Positions 1-10,718 of a DNA stretch of 64,000 nucleotides are shown piece by piece. The stretch lies in assembly GCA_029204225.1 (NCBI GenBank), contig CM055102.1, forward strand, positions 23,779,390-23,843,389, in the 5' to 3' direction. The first letter of the stretch is position 1. The number at the start of each line of letters is the position of its first letter. The translations under genes and the position numbers were made by a program. A model generated the notes under the pieces. The model did not search any database. It worked only from the letters and a program-made list of their open reading frames with translations, and was not told where the DNA came from. The stretch is from Diphasiastrum complanatum. Taxonomy: Eukaryota > Streptophyta > Lycopodiopsida > Lycopodiales > Lycopodiaceae.

Positions 1-1
1 C

Positions 2-250
2 TGTGCAAAAAAGACTGATATTGTTGAAGACATTGAAGATGGCCAGGTCTTCAATGTTTTTCAGATAGCTTTAAACTTGACATTCGAATGTGAAAAGAAT
101 AGGATTGGTTACCCTTTATGCTTTGATCCATGGATGAAGATCAGCTGGAAGCCCGATGCAATCGTTCTTCAAATAGTCTGGCCTGTTGGAAAGAGAGGTG
201 AAAGAAAGATAACTCGAAAAGAAACGAACACGAAAAGAAAACGAACTTGA
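2..250 (+). other. open coding-like frame running in from the left edge
   Basis: A frame open from base 2 to a TGA at 248-250 encodes about 82 residues with ordinary composition (a VEDIEDGQVFNVFQIALNL stretch, then FDPWMKISWKP) and a Lys/Arg-rich tail. It has no start in the window, so it could be the 3' end of an exon or of a transposon ORF. I recognise no domain. The A-rich GAAAAGAAAACGAA text at 200-270 resembles copia LTR text near 46550, which argues for a transposon origin. Confidence is low. Confidence 0.2.
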
Positions 251-339
251 AAAAAAACGAAATCGAATTGAAAATGTTCGTGCGCAGCGAAATAAGCTAT
301 CTCTCTCTTTCCTCAAGCATAACTACGCCTTTCAATCTC

Positions 340-1040
340 GAACAAAACATTAGTGATAGAAATCACATTCAAGCTGATTACATAGCCAAACATTAAGCAT
401 CAAAACATCAGGCAAATAATTTGTCGCGAATAGCTAGACAAATTAGTAGTCACGAAGAGCTAGACTAATAATCAGTCGCGAACAACAGACAGCCAGACTA
501 AACAATTGGAAAGTCAGACAGAACGTAGAAAAGCATTGCAATATTGACACAAATCTAAACACATAACAAACAGAGTTGTAATCAGATTAAGTATAACGAA
601 ATATACAAGTCAATAATGCGTGTGAGCACAAAACAATAGCGGACGTAACCGTGTGCCTCACAAACCTAATCACAATCTGTAAAGGTGATGAACCTATTAC
701 TGACAATACATCTGGAAGAAAGAATCAATGCGCAAAGGCATCTACAATGTCTGTCTCTGATTACGAGTGATGTTTCGTTCAATCTTCTATTATCTATTCT
801 ATATTTGAATACACATATGATATTCAATATATACATATTTTTTACATATGTGCAGATGAAGAAGGTACAAAAGTGGTTGTGTTGTATGTAGGAGATCGTG
901 GGTGGTTGTTGTTGTTGTCAAATCTGATTGCACAATGCATGGAACGAGCATGAGGAGGCCGCGATGTCGGGCTTCGCTAAAATTAACGCTGATGAAAATG
1001 CGAAAAATGCAACACTCTGACAAATGCCTTAAAAGTTGAT
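340..1040. other. no gene seen; AT-rich repeat-derived sequence
   Basis: No coding frame with recognisable protein content was found. The stretch may be part of the long terminal repeat that begins at 1320 on the minus strand, but I could not find a matching second copy in the window. Confidence 0.3.
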
Positions 1041-1320
1041 TTACAAGGTACCTTCGCTTTTCTATAAGGGCACCTTTGGCATTTGTAGGACACCTTCGAC
1101 ATTTGTAGGGCAGTGTCGTCTTTTTCGTCTGTCATAAATTATGTGTAAAAACACAGTGTCGTCTTTTTCGCATTTTTTGCCTGTTCAAATTTGCTTGTAT
1201 TTATGCAGACTGTAGTGACAATCAGTTCAAATATGTAGACTGTGTGGAGTAAAAATGCAGCAACATGAATGGAGGCAGATTAACATAGGATTTAGGAGAG
1301 TAAGGGAGATAAATCCAACA
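1040..1320 (-). repeat. 3' LTR start of minus-strand copia element M
   Basis: On the minus strand the sequence directly after a polypurine tract begins TGTTGGATTTATC, the usual TG start of an LTR. The left boundary is not determined and may lie anywhere up to the window edge. Inside, 1085-1200 carries the CAGTGTCG..TTTTTCGCATTTTT motif that also forms the tandem array at 4384-4600. Confidence 0.45.
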
Positions 1321-1330
1321 CCCCCCCCTT
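1321..1330 (-). promoter_or_regulatory. polypurine tract of copia element M
   Basis: The minus strand reads AAGGGGGGGG immediately before the TGTTGG LTR start. This is the expected plus-strand primer site between the end of RNase H and the 3' LTR. Confidence 0.6.
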
Positions 1331-2970
1331 AATATGGGTCCGTGAATGTCTTGATCTTCAGACTAAGCAATTCACAAAACTTGTTGTGTGCATTAACACT
1401 TAATGCCTTTGTGAATATATCTGCAACCATGTCCTGCATTCTATAGTATATTAAGCTTACCTCCTTGTTGAGAACCTTGTCCCTAATATAGTGATATTGG
1501 ATTTCAATGTGCTTACTCCTAGAATGAAATCTAGGATTGGCCGATAAGGCAATAGCACTTTGATTATCACATTATATGATTGTAGGGCTGTACTGATACA
1601 AACTAATGTTTGACAGTAAATCTCTCAACCAAAGTGCTTCTTTAATAGATTGAGAAGCAGCAATGTATTCTGCTCCTATAGATGAAAGAGCGATAGAGGT
1701 TTGCTTACGACTCTTTCATGAGATAGGACTGCCGTTAAAGAAGAATGTAAATCTAGATGTGGACTTGCGATTGTCTACATCTCCTCCCCAGCTTGCATAA
1801 GAGTATCCACTGAGCTGATGGAGATTGTCGTTGTTGACTTCTCTATAGCAGATGCACTAGTCCATGGTAGCTCGAATATGAGAGCCTTCCAATGGTTAAT
1901 GCTAGGATTAGCCATATATTGGCTGAGTGAGCTTACTACAAAAGAGATGTCAGGTCATGTACAAAACATTGCGTACATGAGAGATCCAAGTATCATTCGA
2001 TAAGGATACTCTCTCATCTGCTCCTCTTCCTGCTGGGTCTAGGGACAATGGTCCTTTGACAAACGCAGGCCTGGGATCCATCGGTGAGTGAGCTAACTTA
2101 CAGTTCATCATATTATTTTTGTCAAGAACATTGTGAAGATACCTTTGTTGAGTGATATAAATCAGTCGTCTCATTCTGTCTCTGTGGATTTGAATGCCCA
2201 AACAGAAGTGAGCTTTACCCAAATCAGTCATGTCAAACTTAGAAAATAGCACTTGTTTAGAATCCTTAACCAGATTGGTATTGTTGTTGAAAAACAATGT
2301 ATCATCCACGTATAACGTGATGATAATGAAGGATTGCTGCACTGACTTGGAATAGACGTTCCAATCAGCAATGCTCGGTTGGAAACCTTGTTCAATGAAA
2401 GATGTGTTGATCCTCTGAAACCAAGCTCTACCAGACTGTTTCAAGCCGTAAAGTGCCTTATGGAGTTTACAGACATGATTCTTCATACCTTCCAGAATGT
2501 ATCGTTCGGACTAGATCATGTAGATGTCTTCTTGTATAACTCCATTCAGATAAGCTATTTGTACATAAAGTTGATGCACTTCAAGGTCGATAGCTGCAGC
2601 ATATGATAGGAGGGCTCGGATTGATGAATGCTTGACTACTGGACTGAAAGTCTCACTGTAGTCAACGTTGGGAATCTGAGTGAATCCTCATGCTACTAGT
2701 CTCGCCTTCCTTCAATCAATCGTTCCATTGGCGTTGTACTTGATCTTAAAGATCCATTTGCAATCAATGATATTGCAGCCAATAGGAGCTTCGACTAATG
2801 ACTACGCTTGGTTCTTAATCAGAGAGGAATACTCTCCAGAGATCAGAGTCTGGTTGGCTAAGTGCCTCTTCGACTGTTGTCGGTTCTTGTATCAAGAGAC
2901 ATGCAGACTCATGAGTATACCTTGTGGGTTGTGTGCACACTCGGCTTGATCTTTTGGGAGGAATTCACTG
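1331..2970 (-). pseudogene. Ty1/copia reverse transcriptase-RNase H relic (element M)
   Basis: Minus-strand reading gives the RVT_2 domain in order: CKWIFKIKYNANG near 2760, HKALYGLKQSGRAWFQR near 2460-2400, the catalytic LYVDDTLFF near 2300, and RNase H text with SIGAEYIAAS near 1680 and CDNQSAIA near 1560. These are the normal landmarks of a copia pol C-terminus. Several in-frame stops (for example after SPIS, and within the I-x-CDNQ segment) and frameshifts break it. It ends at the polypurine tract at 1321-1330, so the 3' end of the element is structurally complete. The gag/protease piece at 5271-6098 on the same strand may belong to the same original insertion, split by element A; that is inference. 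Non-functional. Confidence 0.85.
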
Positions 2971-3429
2971 ATGAACCACTCCTGGGACTTGTTGTTGGGT
3001 AGCAGCAACATCTTCATCTGACTCACTGTCAAGTAGTGGATCGACGATGTACATGCTTAAGCTTGAAGCTCAGATTGTCATGTCAGTAATCCACTACCTC
3101 ATGTTCTGGTATCTCTTCTTTTATGAGTTGAGATTCGGATACACCCCTGATGTAGTAGGTATATCTGTAGTTGGTACAGATTCAGCATGTACTAGATCAA
3201 CTAGAACTTCTTTTTGCTTCTGAACAACCATCAAAAGTACACTTGGTTCAATAGGCTGAGCTGTTGGTCTTAGCTTGATTGTAAGAGAAGCTCCCTAAGA
3301 TCCTGCTTACAAGGTAACACACAATGGAGCAACCACCCAACCAAGTAGAAGCAACCAATCAACTCTAGTAGCTTCACCCCCAAGTCAAGGAACAAGAGAC
3401 ATAATATCTAGCAAAAGTTAGTTGCTAAA
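2971..3429 (-). other. probable integrase-RT hinge of element M; no clear domain
   Basis: This lies upstream (minus strand) of the RT start and is where copia polyproteins carry the variable IN-RT linker. I found no conserved motif, only a plausible low-constraint reading. Confidence 0.3.
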
Positions 3430-3535
3430 GATTGAACGCGATTTTCATCACTACTGTTTTGTTCAATTTTTGATAGGCGTAGTTATGCATTGGAATTAGG
3501 AAGTTTTCGCATTCTATTACTCACCTATTTTGACA
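3430..3535 (+). repeat. 5' LTR remnant of plus-strand copia element A
   Basis: About 106 bp ending in TTTTGACA match the end of the sequence at 5165-5270 with a few differences (shared core CATCACTACTGTTTTGTTC). Only the 3' end of this LTR survives; minus-strand sequence replaces the rest, so element A is 5' truncated. Confidence 0.7.
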
Positions 3536-3610
3536 TGGTATCAGAGCATACTATCATAGTATCAGTGCTAGATCACTACTTCTTTATCTGAATCGTCATG
3601 GTATCAGAGC
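3536..3610 (+). promoter_or_regulatory. primer binding site(s) for tRNA-iMet, duplicated
   Basis: TGGTATCAGAGC, the plant initiator tRNA-Met primer site, directly follows the LTR at 3536-3547. It recurs exactly at 3599-3610, with a degenerate copy near 3559. The first copy abuts the LTR and is the expected functional one. Confidence 0.75.
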
Positions 3611-3804
3611 TGTGATCTCAATCAGGGCCTAATACTATTTCAATAATAGAGCGAAAAGCTCTAATACTCAATATCTTTCGCGATATCAAATTGATATCAT
3701 ATTGTTCAATTCCTTTCATCCTTTCAATATCAGAGAATTGATTTCCTGTTGTTGGCATCACTACATCTTAGCGTCATCGATACAATCGACAGACTAAGTT
3801 CCAG

Positions 3805-4370
3805 ATGGATTCTCAAAGTAAAGTTGGTCTTATCGCAGACAAGCTGAATGGATCCAGTTATCATTTGTGAAAATTTAAGATGAAGACCTTGCTAATTGCC
3901 AACGAGTTGTGGGATGTTGTTACGGGTATCGAAGTGAAACCTGAAGACGACACATAAGACTCAAAATGGAAATCGAAGGATGGTAAAGCTTTCACGCTTA
4001 TTATCCTCAATATATCAAATACAAAGATTGGCCACATAGTTGAAGCTAAAACTTTGAAAGAAGTTTGGGACATCCTGAGCTCACTATATGATGTGAGAAA
4101 TGTAACTACTAAGTTACATCTTCGAAAGAAATTCTTTACACTCAAGATGTCAAATGGTGATTCTCTTTAGAGTCACATTAACCAGTTTAAGAATCTCTTG
4201 CAATAGATGGCCGCTGTCGGATCAATCATAGATGATCAAGATGCAATAATGACATTGCTTTCAAGCGGGCTCTCTACATATGAGAACTGGGTGATGATCA
4301 TCACGACACACTCAGATTCAACTCTTACAAGAGTTATCACATCACATTTTCTCTCTCTACAAACTCGACA
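3805..4370 (+). pseudogene. copia gag relic of element A
   Basis: The reading starts at ATG 3805 with MDSQSKVGLIADKLNGSSYHL, then KTLLIANELWDVVTG, LKEVWDILSSLYDVRN and TKLHLRKKFFTLKM. This is the UBN2/DUF4219-type gag order of plant copia elements. In-frame stops occur after SYHL, after EDDT, after DSL and before MAAVG. The frame reaches about ITSHFLSLQT and then runs straight into LTR-like sequence. Zinc knuckle and pol are absent, so the element was internally deleted as well as 5' truncated. Non-functional. Confidence 0.75.
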
Positions 4371-5270
4371 ATGTCAAATGTCAAAGAATCTAGTGTAAAA
4401 ATGCAGTGTCGACTTTTTTGCATTTTTTGCTTGTCAGGAATTGTGTGTAAAAATGCAGTGTCGCCCTTTCGCATTTTTCGCCTGTCAGGAATTACGTGCA
4501 AAAATGCAGTGTCACCTTTTTCGCATTTTTCGCCTGCCAAGATTTACGAGTAAAAATGCAGTGTCGCATTTTTTGCATGTGGCAGTTTACGTTCATTTAT
4601 GCAAAATGACAGTTTACGTTCATTTATGTAGACAGACTGTTTACGGCCAATTGTCATCGCTTATCAGCAAGTAACTTTTGAGAAGAACTGGATGAATGCC
4701 AGCAGACTCCAGCCAGCTGGCAATCGCATTTGACGACCTAATTACTAAGTATAAATCAACTATTCATACATCTCAATTATCATCTGAAAATGTTATTGTG
4801 AATTGTGAAGGAGTTGAGTGTTATTACATGACGCTTCCTGCGCTCCCATCAAGCATATCGTTCACAATCAGAAAGTATTGTTGTTAGCTCTCTATCAAGC
4901 TTTCAAGCTTGAACTCTCTTGAGCATTCTAGCTTAGTCTTTTAGAGATTTATTTTAGAGTTGCTATTGCGCTACTGCTTATTAGAAGAGTTGCTCATTTC
5001 AGACTTATTCTCAGTTACTCAAAGATAGCTTTAGAGTGCGCAATTTCTATCTGCTATTGTCTTGCACTCATTAGCATCCAATCTTGTTTTTCTAAATCAA
5101 TACTATTTTCTTATTGCTTTCAATTTGTGTTTGAATGCATGCATCTCTGTATCGCTTTTGTGACGGATTGTACGTGATTTCCATCACTACTGTTTTGTTC
5201 AATTTTTGATAGGCGGTCATGCATTGGAAATAAGAAGTTTCCACATTTTATTACTTACCTATTTTCGACA
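4371..5270 (+). repeat. 3' LTR of copia element A (left end inferred)
   Basis: The right end, ATTTTCGACA at 5270, is fixed by its match to the 5' remnant ending at 3535. The left end is inferred from a TGTC start at 4373-4376 that pairs with the terminal GACA. The LTR holds a tandem array in its U3 part. Its right flank switches abruptly to minus-strand copia protease sequence, which marks the insertion point. Confidence 0.55.
4384..4640 (+). repeat. ~53-bp tandem array with CAGTGTCG core
   Basis: Units begin near 4391, 4443, 4495 and 4548 and share AAAAATGCAGTGTCG, a T-rich CGCATTTTT block and CTGTCAGGAATT-like text. The fourth unit is truncated and followed by a short repeat of CAGTTTACGTTCATTTATG (4594 and 4609 region). 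Related text occurs at 1085-1200 and, inverted, at 48846-48905. Confidence 0.7.
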
Positions 5271-6098
5271 TTAGGCACAAAAAACACATCATTGAGCTCA
5301 AGCAACATAGTGGACTCAACACCAATTGGTACACTACCAATTCCTTCTATCTTGCATCTATTATCATTAGGAATGGAGATGAACTTCCTAGATCCATTTT
5401 AAGATACAAGATGAGTGAAATTTTTTTTTGAACTAGTCATATGAGAACTAGCTCCACTATCTATCCAGCATGCATTTCCATCTTTAAAACTAGAAGAAGA
5501 GTATATTGACATCATGAGAGATTCTTCCTCATAACTCCCTTCTACCTCACCTTCACTCTTTTTAGTAAGCTTAGGTTGCTTGAAGAACTTTTCTTCTTGA
5601 AACAATAAGAAGCATAATGCCTCTTCTTACCACAAAAAAAAAAAATTGCTTCTTATTAGATTTGCATCTTGTTGATGGTTGTGATGAATCCTCATCACTC
5701 TCTTCTTTGGATTTGTCCTCCTTGAAATGTTGATGTTGCCCTTTGCCCCTTCCTCTTGGCTTGTCCTTTGAGAAGAATGCTTTCTCCTCTCCACCATCCT
5801 CCAAAGAAAGTTGATTGATCCTCAATAGGCTTGTTCTCTTGCCTACACTCTTCGGAAATGAGAACTCCTTGTAGTGCCTTCAAGCTTGGAAGCTCCTATT
5901 TGATTGCATAAGATTGAAAAATATTGTCAAATCCATCTCTTAATCCATTAAGGATTACTTTCAATAATTCACTTTGATTGAGATGATCTCCTATGCAAGC
6001 AGGTTTTCTATGAAGATCTCATTCTCATGACAAAATTTGAGGCACTCTCATTACTCTTTTGGAATATTTGAAAGATTTGATTCCTTAGTGTGAGCAAC
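5271..6098 (-). pseudogene. copia gag C-terminus and protease relic
   Basis: Minus-strand text corresponds part by part to the gag of element D: an EECRQE helix, a Lys-rich spacer with GQHQHF, a zinc-knuckle region, then CWIDSGASSHMTSS with the DSG aspartic protease motif near 5460. A 14-base A tract at 5633-5646 (poly-T on the coding strand) shifts the frame exactly at the zinc knuckle. The protease continues with EGIGSVPIG and LLELNDVFFVP to 5275, where element A interrupts it. Non-functional. Confidence 0.75.
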
Positions 6099-6102
6099 CA
6101 GG

Positions 6103-6745
6103 ATGTGTTCTTTGCCTCATAAATGGATTTACATGACTCACCATTGTGACTGGTTCCAAGATGACAAATCACTCACCCATTCTAGAGTTGTACAATTAGG
6201 AGACAACTCATCTCATACTATCGAGGGTGAAGGAACTATCAGGATCGAATTTAAAAAAGGTGATGTAAAATTTTTGTGCAATGTTCTTCACGTTCCAAAT
6301 CTTATAAAAAATATACTTTCAATAAGCAGAATCACAGATTCTGGTCACATGGTCGAATTCGATACAAAGGGTTGCACTATTCTTGACATATGGTACAAGT
6401 TTTAGCTTTCGGTAGGAGATATGGCTATCTTTACAAGCTAAGCCATTGCTATTCTACAAACAATCAAGCTCTTCATACTTCAATTTCTGAATTGACTGAT
6501 ATCCTGTGGTATTTCAGGCTAGGCCATTTAAACTTCAAAAGTATCCAACAAATGTCCAATCTGAACTTAGTACAAGATCTACCATCTATTAGCAAATCGA
6601 CTTCTCTTTGTGAAAGCTATATTATCAGCAAACATGCTAGAAGTCCATTCAATTCTCCTTATGTCAATTCATCTAAAGGTTTGCTAGATCTTGTACATAG
6701 TGACATTTGTGGCCCTATGCAGGCTGTTTCCACAGGGGACAGGGG
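6103..6745 (+). pseudogene. copia protease to integrase fragment (element E)
   Basis: Plus-strand readings give MTHHCDWFQDD, then NVLHVPNLIKNILSISRI (protease C-terminus), LGHLNFKSIQQMSN (GAG-pre-integrase) and LLDLVHSDICGPM (integrase start). The fragment stops within the integrase at about 6740. The expected D-S-G-A active-site residues before the MTHHCDW segment are missing (WI is followed directly by YMTHH), so the protease was already dead. Frameshifts occur near 6405. A different lineage from element D. Confidence 0.8.
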
Positions 6746-6824
6746 GAGCCATTGACCCAAGCCCCCTTCATAGGTCATGATTGCCATGTTATGTGAATCG
6801 TGACCCAAAACTACAATACTCAAA

Positions 6825-7561
6825 TGTTAAATTTCACACGTGTGGACTGTCCACTACATGTACTTGTGATCTCCTAAGGTGTGTAGATGCACCAAGATCA
6901 AGACTAGATTGAGATTCAAGATCAATCTTGAATCCTATGGCAAAAACACACTACTACATGCATTCAATCACTTCCAACTCTCACTCACACGTGTGGGAAG
7001 TATTCAAAAAATAATCTAAGTAAAAACAAGTTGCTTTCCTCGGGTAGAGAGAGAAAATGCATCAAGAGCTCTCGGGTAGAGAGAGAAGGCTAGAAATCCA
7101 ATAACTCACAAAATCCATGAAATCACCAAATCAATTGACTTCAAAATGAGGAGTACAATGATACTAGTAGGTCCACGAGCTACCACTATGCTTAACTATG
7201 ATTGGACCACATTTTGTCACCTCTTGATCCTATTGGATCATTGATCTATGCACCTCTTAATTCTATTGGACTATATTCAAGCACACCTCAATTTCCTATT
7301 GGACCTCACAAGGTTCCACCTCTATATCCTATTGGACCTCTTGGAATTCATCAAACAAAAACTTTACACTTGTCTACACTCTAATTAGCAAGTGTTTAGC
7401 CTCTTACTCTATTTTGGCTCAATAGTGGCATTACAAGTGGAAATGCATAATTTGCCATCCATGCCAAATTTATTCCTATCAACATCCTACACCTAGATGC
7501 TTGATGTAAAAAACATAAGACCCCTATATCTAACATAGATAATCTTTTTCAATTCTTCACA
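6825..7561 (-). repeat. 3' LTR of element D
   Basis: 737 bp, matching 10731-11467 with about five single-base differences (for example G/A near 7089 and G/T near 7229). It contains four spaced copies of CCTATTGGA-like text between 7228 and 7345 (CCTATTGGATC, TCTATTGGACT, CCTATTGGACC twice). Confidence 0.95.
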
Positions 7562-7570
7562 CTCCTCCTA
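7562..7570 (-). promoter_or_regulatory. polypurine tract of element D
   Basis: The minus strand reads TAGGAGGAG directly before the TGTGAAG start of the 3' LTR. Confidence 0.8.
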
Positions 7571-7579
7571 AAAAATTAT

Positions 7580-8992
7580 CTATGAAGATTTGAGCATTGA
7601 TCTTGATATAACTCCAAGATTAGATCTATGCTTGATGAAAGCACTTTTGCTCAAAGGCTTGGTGAGTAGATCGGCAATACAAGAGGACGAGTTGACATGC
7701 TCCAAATAGATTTCTCCTCCAATAAGCTTTTCTCTCACAAAATGGTGTGCCACTTCTATGTGCTTGCTTCTTGCATGAAATATGGGATTATTGGCAAGAG
7801 CTTGGGCCGAGATGTTATCACACTTGATCATTGGTAGATCATCCTCCTCGATGCACTTTAGTTCCATTAATAACCTCTTGATCCAAAGCACTTCTTTGGT
7901 AGTTGTAGTGAGTGCTTTGTACTCGGCCTCACATGAAGAGAGAGATATAGTATCTTGCTTTTTGGAAAGCCAAGATATTAGATTGCCTCCAAGAAAGATA
8001 GTGTATGCACTAATAGACTTTCGATCCATCTTGTCACTTGCAAAGTCCGAATCCGAGTAGCCAATAATGGATAGATCTTCACTTTTATAGAGTAGACCAT
8101 AATCACAAGATGAAGATACATATCTTAGAATCCTCTTGGCCATCTTCCAATGATGGATCTTAGGTTCTTGCATAAATTGACTCAATTTGTGCACACAAAA
8201 ACTAAGATCGGGCCTAGTAATGGTAAGCCAAATCAAGGAGCTTACAAGACTCCTAAAAAGTGTGATGTCCTCAAAGGATCTTTCATCACCTTTATTAGGA
8301 TCTTTTACAATTTGCTCCATTGGAGTATCTATGCTCTTAGAATTTTCCATATGGAATTTTTTCAACATAGAGTGAGCATATCTAGATTGGCATATAAAGA
8401 CATGATTTTCATAAAAATCAATTTCTAGGCCTAGGATGTAATGTATCTCTCCTAGATCTTGCATTTTAAACTCACATCCAAGTGCTAGCTTGGTTTCATC
8501 AACTAGCTTGATACAACTTCCACAAAGAATAATGTCATCAACATAAATTAGAAGAATGACAATATTGCTATCAACAAACTTTAGATACATGGAAGGATCA
8601 TAGTCACTAAGAGTAAATCCTAGTGAGATAAGAAAAGAGTTAAGTCTTGAATACCAAGATCTTGGTGCTTGCTTGAGTCCATAAAGACTTTTGAAGAGCA
8701 AGCACACTTTGAACTCATCCTTGATGAATCCTTGAGGTTTTTCCATATAGATCTCCTCCTCAAGATAACCATTTAGAAAAGCATTGGATACATCTAATTG
8801 GAACACCTTCCACTTGAAAAAACAAGCAAGAGAAATAAGAATTCTTATTGTCACCATCTTTGCAACGGGTGGCTTCAAGGGAATGTTCCCTATGCCTTCA
8901 ATAGGACGTTCAAAATCATTTGCGGTGTATATTGATTTCTTCACTCCATCATAAGGTGCAATAGAGGAGAAAGAGTCCTTGGAGCTACACAT
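7580..8992 (-). CDS. fused protease/RT-RNase H polyprotein of element D
   Basis: An uninterrupted 470-codon frame that continues upstream in the same frame to 9184. It begins in the protease just after DSGASSHM, runs to EGIGNIPLKPPVAK, and then passes without a stop into RT at MVTIRILISLACFF. RT landmarks are FQLDVSNAFLNG, LYGLKQAPRSWYSRL and the catalytic LIYVDDIILCGS. RNase H follows with YSDSDFASDKMDRKS, SSCEAEYKAL, KCDNISAQALANN, RSKHIEVAHHFVRE and ADLLTKPL. A normal copia pol would have the rest of the protease, GAG-pre-integrase, integrase and the RT N-terminus between these parts, so roughly 2.5 kb has been lost in frame. The stop lies at 7580-7582, just before the polypurine tract. 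Confidence 0.9.
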   Translation of the reverse strand: MCSSKDSFSSIAPYDGVKKSIYTANDFERPIEGIGNIPLKPPVAKMVTIRILISLACFFKWKVFQLDVSNAFLNGYLEEEIYMEKPQGFIKDEFKVCLLFKSLYGLKQAPRSWYSRLNSFLISLGFTLSDYDPSMYLKFVDSNIVILLIYVDDIILCGSCIKLVDETKLALGCEFKMQDLGEIHYILGLEIDFYENHVFICQSRYAHSMLKKFHMENSKSIDTPMEQIVKDPNKGDERSFEDITLFRSLVSSLIWLTITRPDLSFCVHKLSQFMQEPKIHHWKMAKRILRYVSSSCDYGLLYKSEDLSIIGYSDSDFASDKMDRKSISAYTIFLGGNLISWLSKKQDTISLSSCEAEYKALTTTTKEVLWIKRLLMELKCIEEDDLPMIKCDNISAQALANNPIFHARSKHIEVAHHFVREKLIGGEIYLEHVNSSSCIADLLTKPLSKSAFIKHRSNLGVISRSMLKSS

Positions 8993-9184
8993 ATGTGAAG
9001 AGGCTCCACTATCAATATACCATAGGCCGTCCTTCTTGAAAGGAGTAGATGAGAAACTAGAGACTATAAGAGATCCCTCTCCATCACTTGCAATAGTGTC
9101 TTCCTTCTCATTGGTAATATTGGCTTGCTTGAGTTGATTCTTCTTTTTGAAGCAATTGGTGGCATAATGACCTTTCTTGCCACA

Positions 9185-9973
9185 CTAAAAGAACTTGATC
9201 TTATTCTTCTTCTTGAGCTTGGATGATGAAGCATTAGAGGAATCATCTTCCTCCTCATCTTTGTCTTTGGATTTGACTTTGTCCTTGCTTGAGGATTGTT
9301 GATGTTGGTTCTTGCTCCTCTCTTTGTGCTTATCCTTGGCAAAGAGAGCTTTGCCATCATTATGAGTGAGAGAAAGCTTGTCCATCCTCAAGAGCTTGTA
9401 CTCTTGTCTTGATTCTTCTGAAATTAGCACACTTTGGAGAGCCTCCAAACTTGGTAGCTCCTCCTTAATGGCATAGGATTGGACAAGGTTATTAAATTCA
9501 CTTCTCAAGCCATTGAGAATGACTTGAACTATCTCATTTTGATTGATGGAATCACCAATGCAAGCAAGCTCTCTATGAATATCTTTTACTCTCAAAACAT
9601 AACTAGATGCACTCTCATCACTCTTTTGGCTACTTTGAAAGATTTGATTTCTAAGAGTGAGAAGCCTAGAGGTATTCTTAGCCTCATAGATAGTCTTGAG
9701 ACAATCCCAAGCTTCTTTGGCTGTTGTACAAGTACCTATCTCCCTCAATATCTCATTAGAGACATTCATCTTAATGTAGTGGAGAGCCATCCTAGCTCTC
9801 TTTTTGTATTTTTGAACCTCTTGAAGAACTTGTGGTTCTTCTTCAAGGCCAAGAACTATGTCCATCACGTCTTGAAGGATCAAGATGGACTCCATCCTCA
9901 TTTTCCAAATTGAATAATTTGAAGCGGTCAATCTTTCACTTGGTTCCAACAAGGATGAACCCATTGAAGACAT
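9185..9973 (-). CDS. gag of element D
   Basis: Copia gag starting MSSMGSSLLEPSERLTASNY at ATG 9971-9973 (the frame is open to 10027 with an earlier Met). Landmarks are SIWKMRMESILILQDVMDIV, AKEAWDCLKTIYE, LLTLRNQIFQ, SYVLRVKDIHREL and ILNGLRSEFNNLV, followed by a Lys/Ser/Asp-rich spacer. It ends at a TAG (9185-9187). The same frame then continues CGKKGHYATNC, i.e. the last three ligands of a CCHC zinc knuckle, and runs on open into the protease. The first knuckle Cys is absent (Phe-Phe-stop-Cys). The TAG is the only stop between gag and RNase H. Confidence 0.85.
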   Translation of the reverse strand: MSSMGSSLLEPSERLTASNYSIWKMRMESILILQDVMDIVLGLEEEPQVLQEVQKYKKRARMALHYIKMNVSNEILREIGTCTTAKEAWDCLKTIYEAKNTSRLLTLRNQIFQSSQKSDESASSYVLRVKDIHRELACIGDSINQNEIVQVILNGLRSEFNNLVQSYAIKEELPSLEALQSVLISEESRQEYKLLRMDKLSLTHNDGKALFAKDKHKERSKNQHQQSSSKDKVKSKDKDEEEDDSSNASSSKLKKKNKIKFF

Positions 9974-10718
9974 TTGAAGTGAAGAAAACTCAAATGATGA
10001 ACAATAAATGTTGTTACACACTTTCAATAGGATCCAATAATTGAGTACTATCTCCTCCTATGAAAGATCTTACAACAATTTGTGAATTGATTCTCACTAG
10101 CTACTCAAATCTCTCTAAAACAAGATCTATTTCACATCAAATGATTGAGTATAGGCAAAGTTAGGATCTAACACTCCTAGCACGTGTGAAATACACTAAG
10201 AAACCAAATTTGACTCAAATACAATGATATTGCATGAAACAAAATGGCTAAGATTTCAAAACAGTGCCTAGATCACATATAGATGAGATTGGCAAGCATA
10301 CAACTGTGATTTTGGATTAACCAAGCAACCTCTTGACCAAACCAAATGTGTCCACCCAGGTCTAGGTGCCCTACCTAACCCTCTTCAAAAGCTTATAACT
10401 TTTGATTGGCTCAACCAAATGGAATGAAACCAATTGCAACAGAAACTAGACAAAAATAGCTTCAAAACAAGCTATCAAACAAGATAAATGGATCAAACAT
10501 GAGAGAGAACTTCCAAATTGAAATTGGATGTTCCTCACACGTGTCTGAGCACCTGATTCCGTACAGTACCAGGTTAGACCCAATCAATGTCCTTTTGATC
10601 TCTTTTGATCCAAGATTGAACAAAATAGCTAGGAAAATGGGCCTTGACAACTTCTAGCTCAAGATTGATGAAATTTTTTTCACTTAGATGGATCAAAATG
10701 CATGGTAACCTTAGGTAG

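Noticed and set aside
4371-4674. Tandem array at 4384-4640 as a possible CRISPR
   Set aside because: Repeats are contiguous and diverged without unique spacers, in a eukaryotic LTR context.
7202-7384. 60-codon frame with repeated PIG words in the LTR of element D
   Set aside because: It lies wholly in the 3' LTR, arises from the CCTATTGGA repeats, and is on the strand opposite to the element.
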